DNA of 28,539 nucleotides. Origin: a virus. The stretch spans positions 1-28,539 of the IMG/VR virus record IMGVR_UViG_3300005524_000018, one strand, 5' to 3'. The position numbers and the translations under genes were made by a program. Under the pieces are notes generated by a model, which was given only the letters and a program-made list of their open reading frames with translations, was not told the origin of the DNA and searched no databases. Position 1 is the first letter of the stretch. The number at the start of each line of letters is the position of its first letter. Of the stretch, positions 14,735 through 24,000 are shown one piece after another.

Positions 14735-15091
14735 GTGCAACGTGTTGACCTTCCATCCGGGAACTGGGTGGAGTACCGCGACGACCTGAAAGCAGCGGAC
14801 AAGTTCGCTGTGCAGGAAGCGATCGTGTTCGACCGTGACGACAGCGGCCGGTCCCGCATCACCGGCGGCATGGAAAACAAGATGCGGAACGCTCTCCTCG
14901 AACGCATCATCACCGCGTGGAGCTACGAGGAACGCGCGGGGGTGCCGGTCCCGTCCCGGCACGTCGCGAAAGCCGGCTGTATCGGTGAGGTGATGGACAT
15001 CGACGACTACAACACGCTCGCTGAGAAGGTGGAACCGTTGCTCACCAAAATGAGGTGGACGGCCCCAAACCCTCCGAGTTCCGCCGCCTAG
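14735..15091 (+). CDS. Tail assembly chaperone G (118 aa)
   Basis: GTG 14735 is the first usable start behind the hairpin, with a weak GGGGAAAG site. The 118-residue acidic/helical protein (WVEYRDDLKAADKFAVQEAI..., MRNALLERIITAWSYEE, DDYNTLAEKVEPLL) matches the G-type chaperone that coats the tape measure protein during tail assembly. Its 3' end overlaps a -1 frame ORF and carries CCCAAAC in the correct phase, the classical arrangement for making a longer GT fusion. Confidence 0.8.
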   Translation: MQRVDLPSGNWVEYRDDLKAADKFAVQEAIVFDRDDSGRSRITGGMENKMRNALLERIITAWSYEERAGVPVPSRHVAKAGCIGEVMDIDDYNTLAEKVEPLLTKMRWTAPNPPSSAA

Positions 15092-15357
15092 TCGCGTTCC
15101 TGCGCACCGGGAAAGGCCCTCTCCCCGGGTGGGTGTCGGCGGAGATGCTGCTGAAAGACGAGTTCGCGGAAACCCGCGGCTGGCATCCCCGCCAGGTCGA
15201 TGACCTCACCCTGGATGAGCTGTACCAGCTTCCGTTGATTATCCGGGCGAAAGCGGAAGCCCGCCGCGAACACCCGGCCCCCCCGGCGGCGGGTGGGGCC
15301 GCCGGCACCCGGATCGTGGGGGGGACGATGGCCGCGTCCCGCAGGATGCCGCGGTGA
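14735..15357 (+). CDS. Tail assembly chaperone GT, by -1 frameshift; T part is ORF 15055-15357
   Basis: The T frame is open from 15055 to TGA 15357 and lies in -1 relative to G. A slip at CCCAAAC (15064-15070) would join the first 112 G codons to PSEFRRLVAFLRTGKG and onward, about 207 residues in total. T contains DELYQLPLIIRAKAEARRE, a helical segment of the kind that binds major tail protein in such systems. The GTG at 15055 has no good ribosome site, so independent T is less likely. The T end overlaps the next gene (GTGA). Confidence 0.75.
15064..15070 (+). other. Programmed -1 frameshift slippery heptamer CCCAAAC
   Basis: In the G frame the codons read gcC CCA AAC, exactly the X XXY YYZ form. 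Slipping one base back gives CCC AAA and continues into the T frame at 15070. The site lies 19 bases before the G stop (15089-15091). Confidence 0.75.
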
Positions 15358-15842
15358 CCCCGGCCCAGCTGCCCGGTTACCTGCGCGGGTTGCGGGACAC
15401 CGCAGCGGCGGCGGCGGCGCCGGCGGCGAACGCGATGGCGAACACGTTCCAGCATCATGTGCAGGACGTGACGTTGCGGGAATCGGGGTACCATCCGCCG
15501 TTCACCCGCACCCCCGCACCGCGCGGGGCGCCGCCGTCGCGGATCAGCGGGGACCTGCGGTCGTCCATCATGGTGCGTCCCGCGCATGGCATGGTCGCTG
15601 CGTCCGCGTCGGTGGCCCCGCACGTGATCTACGCGACGGTGCAAGAGTACGGGGCGGTGATCTCCGCCCGTAACCGCCGGTACATGCGGTGGCGGATGGA
15701 CGGCCGGTGGTGGTACCGCACCAGCGTGTACGTGCCGCCCCGGCCGTATATGCGGCCGGCGCGGGAAGCTGTCATCCGGGACGGCAGTGTGCGGCGCGCC
15801 GCGGTGTCTTCTTTCGCCGCCACGATGAGTTTCTACTTCTGA
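15354..15842 (+). CDS. HK97 gp10-like head-tail/tail completion protein (162 aa)
   Basis: GTG 15354 overlaps the T stop. Features typical of the HK97-gp10 family are visible: an N-terminal helix (LPGYLRGLRDTAAAA), a GDLRSSI turn, VAPHVIYATVQEYGA and the C-terminal PPRPYMRPAREAVI, where conserved Arg-Pro-x-Met-Arg-Pro-Ala sits. The family joins the neck or tail terminator. It normally lies before the major tail gene; here it sits between the chaperones and the tape measure gene, which is unusual. The tape measure gene starts 18 nt after its stop, in the same frame. Confidence 0.8.
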   Translation: MTPAQLPGYLRGLRDTAAAAAAPAANAMANTFQHHVQDVTLRESGYHPPFTRTPAPRGAPPSRISGDLRSSIMVRPAHGMVAASASVAPHVIYATVQEYGAVISARNRRYMRWRMDGRWWYRTSVYVPPRPYMRPAREAVIRDGSVRRAAVSSFAATMSFYF

Positions 15843-15860
15843 AAACCGGGGGGGTGGCCC

Positions 15861-18800
15861 GTGCCGGCGGAGGAACTTCCCGAAGTCACCCAGGTTTTCG
15901 AAGCGGACGCCACCCGGTACGTCGCCGGGGTGGAGGCGATGATCGCCGCGGCGGAGGCGTTCACCCGCGCGAACGAAGCCGCCCTGGTGTCGGTGGAGGC
16001 GTTGCACGCGGCGATCGACGCGCTGCCGGTGCTGCACGAGACGGTGATCCGGGTCCGGTACGAAACCGAAGGTGTGCCGACGGATGTGGCGGCGGCGATG
16101 ACAGCGGCAGCCACCGCCCGCACCACCACCGTCCCCGGGGGCGCCGAGGGGGGCACGGTGATCGTGCCGCCGGTCCCCGCCGAGGAGGCTGGGACGGCGG
16201 CTGCTGTGATAGACGAGGTCGCGGCTGCGGAAGCCCGCGCTGCGGCGGCGGCCCGGGCGCAAGCCGAATCAGCGGCGGCGGCGGCTGCGGCGGCGCGGGC
16301 ACTGACTGCGGAGGATCTCGCGCAGGCGGCGGCGGCAACAGCAGCGGCCGGCGCGGAACGGGACTTGTCCGCCGCCGTGGCCGAGACGGCTGCGGCGCAG
16401 GACGCCGCCGCCGCAGCGGCCCGGTTCGCCGCCGCCGAGGGGGCTGGGGGGGCTGGGGGGGGTGCTGCGGCGGCAGCCGCAGGCGCGGCGGCGGGAGCGG
16501 CGGGCGGCAGGAGAATTTTCGGCCTGTCCGCCAACGCTATTCACTGGATCATCTCCGGCACCGCCGAGTACTTGGCGGTGGCGATCCCCGGCGCGGTCGC
16601 CGCCGCAGCCGGCGCCCTCGTCATGTACCAGGGGGTGGTGGAACGCACCGGGGTGCGGATGCAAGCCCTCCGCACCGTCACCGAAGCGCTCGGCCCCGCG
16701 TTCGGGAAAACCGCCGGGGACATCCTCGGCACCGGGCACGCGCTGCAAGCCGCGCAGGACGCCGCGAACCCTATCGCCTGGTCCCTGCTCGGCAACATGA
16801 TCGACATCGCCCGCGCCCACCTGGGGAACTTCGCGCAGATGGGGACGCAGGTCGCGCAGGTGTTCCAGCGGTTCGCCGCCGAGGTGACCGTGGACATGAC
16901 CGGCGCGTTCGGCCACCAGCTGGAAGGGCTGCTCAGCAAAGCGGTCAGCGACTTCGTGGAGTTCGGGCAGATCCTCGGGAACGTGGGGCACGCGGTGCTG
17001 AACTTCGCGTCCGCGATGCCCGGGCTCGCGGAGCTGCTGCTGAAAATCGCGGACGCGATCAGCCGGGTCATCTTGTGGGTGTCGGAGATCCCCGCCCCGT
17101 TCATCACCGCCGCGATGGCGTTCGAAGAGTTCATCCGCTGGGGTGGGCTGCTCACCAGGGGGATCGGGGCGCTGCTGCTGGGGCTGGGGAAGCTGCTGCC
17201 GGAAGGCAGCGCCGCCGCGGAAGCCATGACCAGTGCGGGGAACGCCGCGAAAGCCGCCTCCACCGGGTTCTGGACGTTCGCCAGGTCCCTGGTCGTGTTC
17301 CTCGCCACCAGCCCTGCCGGGTGGGCGCTGGACGCCGTCGTGGCGATCGGCGTGTTCACGTACGCGGTTGTCACCGCAAAAGACCAAACCCAGCAGTGGG
17401 TCGCGTCGGTGAACCAGATGCTGGCGAAAGCCCCCGACATTTCCGTGATCAACACGACGGCGCAGGCGCTGACAGCCACTAACCGGCAGCTCGCCCAAGC
17501 GCAGGAAGTGCTGAGCACGAAAACCTCCGCGTGGGCGGCGATCACCTCCGGGGTGAGCCAGGACGTCAGCGCCCTGCAAACCGAACACCAGCACCTGATC
17601 ACCACGCTGGGCACCGAAGCCAGCGACGTCGGGTACATCTCTTCCACCTACAAGGTGAGTTTCGCCGCCGCAGTCGCGATCGCAGCCGCGTCCGGGGTGA
17701 AACTCACCCAAACCCTGCACGGCAATAGCCACGCCGCCCAGGTGGCCCGGCAGCAGATCGCCGCCCTCGTCACCGGGTACACCCAGATCGGGCAGGTCGG
17801 CGGGGCGCTCGGCGCGTCGATGAACGCTGTCAGCTTGCAAACCTCCCTGCAGAACACGCAGGTCAGCAAACTCAACTCGGCGTGGGATGCCTACTTCCAG
17901 ACCCTGACCGGCGGGACGTCGGCGCTTGCCGGTTTCTACTCCGACCTGGAGCAGATGGGGAACATCTCCACCACCACCGGCAGCAAGATCAGCGCTTTCT
18001 CCGGGTCAACGCAACTGTCGGTGTCACAGATCGCGCACGCCCTCACCTCGTTTTCCGGCCAGTCCGCGCAGGTGTGGCAGTCGTTCGACCAGTCAGTGAC
18101 CCAGGCCGGCACCACCTCCGACTGGCTGCGCACCGCGATGGCAGCCGGGGTGCTGTCCGCCGGGCAGTACACCGAGGCGATCAAAGGACTCGTCGCGCAG
18201 CTGATCCCGTACGCGTCCCAGTCGCAGGCAGCGCAAGGGGAGCTGATCGGCATCGCTCAGCAGGTCGACCCGAACATCACTAACTTCCAGCAGCTCACCA
18301 CCTGGGTGGGGAACACTACCACCGCGACCCATGGGCTCAACCAGGCGGTGGCGACCGCGACCACCAAACTCGGCGGTCTGAACAGTGTCGCGGCCACGTT
18401 CACCGGCACCTTGCAAACCGACGTGATCGGGGCGACCGCGCAGGCCGTCACCCGGCAGGCCGGGTTCGAAGCCCAGCTCGGCAGGGTGATCAACGCGTTC
18501 CGGTCCGGTGGCCCCCACAGCCGCGCGTTCACCCAGAACCTGTCCGCCCTGGATACGACGCTGCAGCATCTCGGGTTCACCCACCAGCAGGTCACCTCCT
18601 ACAACGGGGCGCTGATCAGCAGTATGAGCGGCGTCACGCAAGCCACACATCATCACGCCGCCGCAGTGCAAACCCTGGGCGCCAGCTACCAGAACAACCT
18701 GCACTGGGAGACCACCGGCACGCACCTGTCCAGGTTCCCGCAGGTCGCAGCGAACGACTGGCGGGTCCTCACCGTCACCGTGCAACGGTACGCGGAAGCG

Positions 18801-20336
18801 ATGGCCCGCTCCGTGACACAGTACGCCGGGGACATCGGCCGCACGTTCACCACCGTGTGGGATGACGTGTCGAAAACCGCGCAGTCGGTGTTCACCGGGG
18901 TCCGCCGCACCATCATCACCCCTATCGCCGGCGCGTTCACCGACGTGAAAAACACGATCGTGTCCGGGTTCGACTCGTGGTGGCGCACCCACGGGAAGGA
19001 ACTGGAACAACTCTGGCGTGTCACCTGGGACACGATCACCTCCATCTTCCGCGGCATCGGCGGTGTTCTCAGCAAAGACGCCCGCATCTTCTGGGACGGC
19101 CTGACCGCGGACGCGAGAACCGCGTGGGGTGCTCTTGAGCCGATCGTCCGGGCTGGCTGGGACGTGGTGGAAGGGGTTTTCCGGGCCGGGTGGGCGGTCC
19201 TGCGCGCGGTGTGGGCAGCCGGCTGGGACGCGATCAAAGGTGCCGCCCAGGTGGTGTGGGACGCGATCGAGGCGGCGCTGAAAATCGGCTGGGACACTCT
19301 TGTTGCCCTGTTCTCCGTCGCCCTGGACCTGCTGACCGGCCACTGGCATCAGGCGTGGGAGGACATCAAAACATGGGGTGAGCAGGTGTGGAACAACATC
19401 GCCGGGTTCTTCACTAATGCGTGGCACACCTTCGCGTCCACCGCGGCCAGCATCTGGCACATCATCGGCACTGACCTGGTGGACGGCCTGAAAAACGGCA
19501 TCATGCAAGCCGCCTCCGGGATCGCGAACTTCGTCCGCACCTACCTGGTGGACCCGATCGTGAACGCGGTCAAGCACTTCTTCGGGATCGCCTCACCCTC
19601 CACCGTCATGGCCGGGCTCGGGGAAAACCTCATCCACGGCCTCGTGCAGGGCCTGTCACATGACGCGCACACACTGGTCGGGAAGATTTTCGGGTCATGG
19701 CCGCAGGCGCTGGCCGCGGTGATCGGGAAGGGGCTCATCAACCTCGCGGAACTGCCCGCCAGCATGCTCGGGAAGATAGGGAACGTTCTCGGCGCTGTCG
19801 GCTCCGGCCTTGCGAAACTTCTCGGCATCGGCGGGGGCGGCAACGCGGGCGCGGTGGCGCTCGGCAAGCAGATGGCAGCCGCCTACGGGTGGACCGGCAG
19901 CCAATGGCAGGCCCTGTACTCGCTGTGGATGCGGGAATCCGGGTGGAACCCGTACGCGGTGAACCCCTCCTCCGGGGCGGCGGGGATCGCACAGTCCCTC
20001 GGCCACGGGCCGGTGCCGCTGGGGAACGCAGCCGCGCAGATCAGCTGGGGCCTGTCGTACATCCTGCAACGGTACGGATCCCCGTCGGCTGCGTGGGCGC
20101 ACGAGGTGGCCTACGGCTGGTATGACCAGGGCGGATGGCTGCAGCCGGGTTTGACGCTGGCGTACAACGGCACCGGCCGGCCGGAACCGGTGGGGGCTGC
20201 CGCGTCCCCGGTCGTTGAGGTGCATTTGCACGGGGACCTGGCGGATCAGCGGATATGGGACCGGTTGCAAGCCCAGACGTACCAGTTCAACACGCGGAAC
20301 GGCGGACGGCGCACCGGGGCGTGGATACCCGCCTAA
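15861..20336 (+). CDS. Tape measure protein with C-terminal lytic transglycosylase domain (1491 aa)
   Basis: This protein sets tail length, sits inside the tube and can help open the cell wall. GTG 15861 is the first start after the in-frame stop of the preceding gene; its ribosome site is weak. Residues about 70-220 are an extremely Ala-rich helical region. Hydrophobic segments follow (about 230-255, 370-400, 470-500). Residues 1098-1152 hold five 11-residue units (AGWDVVEGVFR, AGWAVLRAVWA, AGWDAIKGAAQ, VVWDAIEAALK, IGWDTLVALFS). The C-terminus has a transglycosylase pattern, MRESGWNPYAVNPSSGAAGIAQ in parts, with Glu1359 as the candidate catalytic residue, then YDQGGWLQPG and AYNGTGRPEPVG. 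By the usual 0.15 nm per residue, the tail would be about 220 nm long (inference). Confidence 0.92.
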   Translation: MPAEELPEVTQVFEADATRYVAGVEAMIAAAEAFTRANEAALVSVEALHAAIDALPVLHETVIRVRYETEGVPTDVAAAMTAAATARTTTVPGGAEGGTVIVPPVPAEEAGTAAAVIDEVAAAEARAAAAARAQAESAAAAAAAARALTAEDLAQAAAATAAAGAERDLSAAVAETAAAQDAAAAAARFAAAEGAGGAGGGAAAAAAGAAAGAAGGRRIFGLSANAIHWIISGTAEYLAVAIPGAVAAAAGALVMYQGVVERTGVRMQALRTVTEALGPAFGKTAGDILGTGHALQAAQDAANPIAWSLLGNMIDIARAHLGNFAQMGTQVAQVFQRFAAEVTVDMTGAFGHQLEGLLSKAVSDFVEFGQILGNVGHAVLNFASAMPGLAELLLKIADAISRVILWVSEIPAPFITAAMAFEEFIRWGGLLTRGIGALLLGLGKLLPEGSAAAEAMTSAGNAAKAASTGFWTFARSLVVFLATSPAGWALDAVVAIGVFTYAVVTAKDQTQQWVASVNQMLAKAPDISVINTTAQALTATNRQLAQAQEVLSTKTSAWAAITSGVSQDVSALQTEHQHLITTLGTEASDVGYISSTYKVSFAAAVAIAAASGVKLTQTLHGNSHAAQVARQQIAALVTGYTQIGQVGGALGASMNAVSLQTSLQNTQVSKLNSAWDAYFQTLTGGTSALAGFYSDLEQMGNISTTTGSKISAFSGSTQLSVSQIAHALTSFSGQSAQVWQSFDQSVTQAGTTSDWLRTAMAAGVLSAGQYTEAIKGLVAQLIPYASQSQAAQGELIGIAQQVDPNITNFQQLTTWVGNTTTATHGLNQAVATATTKLGGLNSVAATFTGTLQTDVIGATAQAVTRQAGFEAQLGRVINAFRSGGPHSRAFTQNLSALDTTLQHLGFTHQQVTSYNGALISSMSGVTQATHHHAAAVQTLGASYQNNLHWETTGTHLSRFPQVAANDWRVLTVTVQRYAEAMARSVTQYAGDIGRTFTTVWDDVSKTAQSVFTGVRRTIITPIAGAFTDVKNTIVSGFDSWWRTHGKELEQLWRVTWDTITSIFRGIGGVLSKDARIFWDGLTADARTAWGALEPIVRAGWDVVEGVFRAGWAVLRAVWAAGWDAIKGAAQVVWDAIEAALKIGWDTLVALFSVALDLLTGHWHQAWEDIKTWGEQVWNNIAGFFTNAWHTFASTAASIWHIIGTDLVDGLKNGIMQAASGIANFVRTYLVDPIVNAVKHFFGIASPSTVMAGLGENLIHGLVQGLSHDAHTLVGKIFGSWPQALAAVIGKGLINLAELPASMLGKIGNVLGAVGSGLAKLLGIGGGGNAGAVALGKQMAAAYGWTGSQWQALYSLWMRESGWNPYAVNPSSGAAGIAQSLGHGPVPLGNAAAQISWGLSYILQRYGSPSAAWAHEVAYGWYDQGGWLQPGLTLAYNGTGRPEPVGAAASPVVEVHLHGDLADQRIWDRLQAQTYQFNTRNGGRRTGAWIPA

Positions 20337-20354
20337 CTGTGGAGGAGACCAGGG

Positions 20355-20630
20355 GTGGCTGCGGAACCGCGAGACGACGGCACGGACCAGGAGAAGCCGG
20401 ACGTGGATGACACGGGACGCGATGAGCCGGGCGTGCAGGAGATCACCGGGACCGGCAGTTTCACATTGCCGCCAGCCCGGGGGACCCCGGAAGGGGCGTA
20501 CGGCTGGTATGACCAGGGCGCTTGTCTGCCGCCCGGCCCGCAGGACAAGGACGCGGCCACGCAGACCCGGTGGGGATGGTCCTGCATTCTGCAGCGGTAC
20601 GGGCCCGGGGGGGAGGTGGCGGGGCGGTGA
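20355..20630 (+). CDS. Small acidic protein sharing motifs with the tape measure C-terminus (91 aa)
   Basis: GTG 20355 follows GGAGGAGACC, 18 nt after the tape measure stop. The first 45 residues are acidic (DDGTDQEKPDVDDTGRDEPG). Then come AYGWYDQGACLPPG and RWGWSCILQRYGPGG, which resemble AYGWYDQGGWLQPG and SWGLSYILQRYG in the tape measure protein, but in the opposite order. A 22-base DNA stretch is identical (20499-20520 versus 20112-20133). It could be a remnant of a duplicated tape measure end or a real small tail protein. The good ribosome site and GTGA coupling to the next gene favour translation. Confidence 0.6.
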   Translation: MAAEPRDDGTDQEKPDVDDTGRDEPGVQEITGTGSFTLPPARGTPEGAYGWYDQGACLPPGPQDKDAATQTRWGWSCILQRYGPGGEVAGR

Positions 20631-21034
20631 GTTCGCTGTGGTATGACGCGGCATCGGAAGCCGCTGTCAACGCGGTGACCGCGTTGCTGAACGGCGGCAC
20701 GCTGAAAATCTACACCGGGTCGCAGCCGTCCCTGGATGGGGCACTGACCGGGACGCTGCTGGCGACGCTGACGTTCAGCCCCACCGCGTTCGGGTCCGCG
20801 GTCGCGTCGGGGGGGACGGTGACCGCCACCGCGAACACGATCACCTCCGCCACCGCGGTCGCGACCGGCACCGCCGGGTATTGCGCGCTGGTCACCTCCG
20901 GGGGGGCGACGGTGGCGACCGGGACGGTGGGCACGTCGGGGGCGAACCTGAACCTGAACTCGACGTCCATCACCTCCGGGGCGCCCGTGTCGGTTTCGTC
21001 GCTGACGATCACCCAGTCCCAGACCGGCACCTGA
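20627..21034 (+). CDS. Small beta-rich tail-associated protein (135 aa)
   Basis: GTG 20627 overlaps the previous stop (GTGA) and follows GGGAGGTGG. A longer version of the frame begins at 20522 but lies over the upstream gene. The product begins SLWYDAASEAAVNAVTALLNGGTLKIYTGSQP in parts and continues with Thr/Ser/Ala-rich beta strands (TATANTITSATAVATGTAGY). The type, with a Trp-Tyr-Asp helix followed by beta repeats, is recurrent in phages near tail genes. Exact role is unknown; a tail tip or fibre-associated part is plausible from position. Confidence 0.7.
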   Translation: MSSLWYDAASEAAVNAVTALLNGGTLKIYTGSQPSLDGALTGTLLATLTFSPTAFGSAVASGGTVTATANTITSATAVATGTAGYCALVTSGGATVATGTVGTSGANLNLNSTSITSGAPVSVSSLTITQSQTGT

Positions 21035-21056
21035 CAGCGGGAAGAGGAGGGTTGCT

Positions 21057-24000
21057 GTGGCGTGGTCTTTCGTCGGCTATACCACAGCAACCCCGGATGG
21101 CACCACGAGTGTTACGGTCAGCGTGCCGTCGGGGGTGCAGAACGGGGATTTCCTGCTGCTCGCCCTTGTCGGGTATTCCAGCGGGGTGCCGTCGGTGCCG
21201 TCCGGGTGGACGGTGCTGTACAACGAGTCGCTGCCGGCGCGCGCAGCGGATGGTTTCATCCTGGCGTGGCGGGTGGCGTCGTCCGAACCCGCCAGTTACA
21301 CGATCACGGACAGTTCCTCGATCTGGCCGTCCGCGGTCATGTACGCGGTGCGGGGGGGGGCGTCCAGCAGCCCGGTCGCCGGGTACAGCCTGCAGACCAG
21401 CAGCAGCTACCAGACCACCCTGAACCCGCCGTCCTACACGCAGAAGCAAACCGGCAGCCTGCTGATCTACGGGTTCGGGGGAGTCAACTCGGCGGGGTCG
21501 GGGGGCGGGGGGCTGGTGCTGCCGTCCCCGGCGTCGATGCTGGCGGGGTCGTCCACCGGGGATGTGAACAACACCCATGGTGGCAGTGACCTGGGGGTGC
21601 TGGCGTGCACAGCCACGGGGCCGGGGCCGGCGACGATCACCACCGGGGTGGATGAGGCCAACTCCGTCGTCGAGGTGGTCCCCGCCACCACCGCGGTCAC
21701 CGGTACCGGGTCGGTTGGGATGCCCGCAGCCGGTGTGGCCGGGACCGGGACGGTGGCGAACCCGGTCACCGGCACCGGGACCGGGGGGCTCGCCGCCCTG
21801 GGTGTGGCAGGGACCGGGACGGTGGCGAACCCGGTCACCGGTACCGGGTCGGTGGGGATGCCCGCGCTGGGTGCGGCGGGAACCGGGTCCAACGGCATCA
21901 GCCTCACCGTCCTGCAAACAGTGAACGGCGGTGTGCAGGACGACTACGGCCTGGACAGTGTCCCGTTCTCCCTGCGGCAGCCCGGCCGTTCCGCCCTGGT
22001 GGTGTTCGCCGCGTGGAACCTGGCGCACGGCACCGACCAGATGGGGGCCGCGGTCCCGGCTGTGAACGTCACCGATTCCGCGTCCAACCTGTGGTACCAG
22101 ATCGGGATCTCCCCCCCCATGGCCGGGGCCAGGTGCGCGATCTGGGTGGCGCCCACCGCCCGGCAGGTGGAATGGGTGAGTGTCGCCCTCACCGGGTGGG
22201 CGTACGCCACCAGCTACACCGTGTGCGAGGTCACCGGGCTGCCGCCGCTGCCCGTGGTGGATTTCACCGTCACCACCAGTAACCCGCAAACCAGCACCCT
22301 CACCCTGTCCGGTGTCACCAGCGAGTCTTCTGTCGCGTTCGCGGCGGCCTGCGCCGGGGACATCTCCGTCACCATGACCACCCCCCCCGCCGGGTGGGCA
22401 CAGATCACCGATCATTCGATCGGCACCAGCCCCTACGGGGCGCAGATCTGGTCGTACTGGCAAACCACCCCCACCGCCCCCGGCGCCACCGTGGACGCGT
22501 CATGGACCCTGTCCGCAGGAGTGCCGGCCGCCGCGGTGCTGGCCTGCATCCACGCCGCCCCAGCTATCCCGCAGCAGATCAGCCCCGATTTCCCGCTGCT
22601 GCAGCTGGAAGCCGCGTTCGGCGCCACCCCCGGCGACCCGTCCGCGTCGGTGGACTACACCTGGGACGGCCAGTACACCGGGTGGACCGACATCACCACC
22701 CGCGCCCTCGATAGTGCCGGGAACGCGAACATTACCTACTCGATGGGCCGCTCCTACGGGCTCGCGCAGGAGGAAGCCGGCACCCTGGAATGCGCCTTGT
22801 CGAACGTGGACGGCGCGTTCACCCCCGGCAACACCGCCTCCCCCTACTACTCGAACGCGCTGAACCCGAACATGGGCATGGAGGCCGGCACCGAAGGCTG
22901 GTCGGGACAGAACGGTGCCACGATCACCACCTCATCCCAGTACGCCTACACGGGTTCGTACAGCCTGCAGGTCACCCCGGACGGGACGACCGCCTACCCG
23001 GGCGTGTGGTCGGTGCTGGTGCCGGTGAACGTCAACTACCCGTACTCGGTGTCCGCCTGGTTCTACTGCCCTACCGGGTACGCGGCCGGCGCGGAAGTGA
23101 ACATCCTGTGGTATGACGCGGCCCAGGCGTACCTGAGCACGTCGTCGCCGCCGCAAGCTGTCCCGCTGCCCGCCGGGCAGTGGACCCAGGTCACTTTCAC
23201 CGGTGTCACCCCCCCGGCGGGGGCTGCGTACGCGGCGCTGGCCGCGCAGCTTTCCGGCACCCCCCCCGCGTCCGCGGTGTTCTGCGTGGACGAAGCCGCG
23301 ATCACCACCGGGTCTTCGGCGGTGAAAACCGGGCTGGTCACCCTGGAAACCCCGGTGCGGCTCACCTGCTGGTGGAACGGGACCCGTTACCCGCTGTGGA
23401 TGGGGTATGTGGAGTCGTGGCCGCAGGAGTGGCCGCACATGCCGCAGTGGGGTTTTTCGAAGATGACCGCCACCGACGCGGTCGGGGTGCTGTCCAGCGC
23501 CTACATGTACTCCGCGGTGGAAGGGGAAGTTCTCACCGCCCAGCCGTACGCCTACTTCCCGTGCAACGAGCAGTACTCCCTCGCCGAGGAAGGCTTGTAC
23601 ACGGTTTATATTCCCGCGGACGCGGGGGGTCTGACCGCGGTCAACTACGCGACCGGCAACACACGCACCGCCATCTACCTGGACGGGGAGTCCGCGCAGG
23701 TCAACACCGGTATGGCGGTCAACCTGCTGGGTGACTCCGCCACCGGGATGGGTACCAGCAGCTACCAGGCGCAGGATCAGTACGACCGGGGACCCGCGCT
23801 GGTGTACACCGACCCGGACCTGCCCGTCAACAGCGGCAGCAACGGGTTCACCGTCGAGTTCTGGTTCATCTACACCGACGAGTTCAGCAAGTGCACCATT
23901 TTGTCGCTGTGGGGTGGGCCGTCCGCGTTCATCGCATCCACCGCCCCCTACACGGCGGGCGGGTTTTTCAACGTGGACTTCAACAACGCCGGCCCGGGGA

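Noticed and set aside
15055-15357. T chaperone as an independent gene from GTG 15055.
   Set aside because: There is no good ribosome site, and a perfectly phased slippery heptamer lies within the overlap, so a frameshift fusion explains it better.
15689-17482. 597-codon + strand open frame overlapping the gp10-like and tape measure genes.
   Set aside because: Its product is Arg/Gly-rich low-complexity sequence typical of a shifted frame in GC-rich DNA, and both overlapped genes have firm families.
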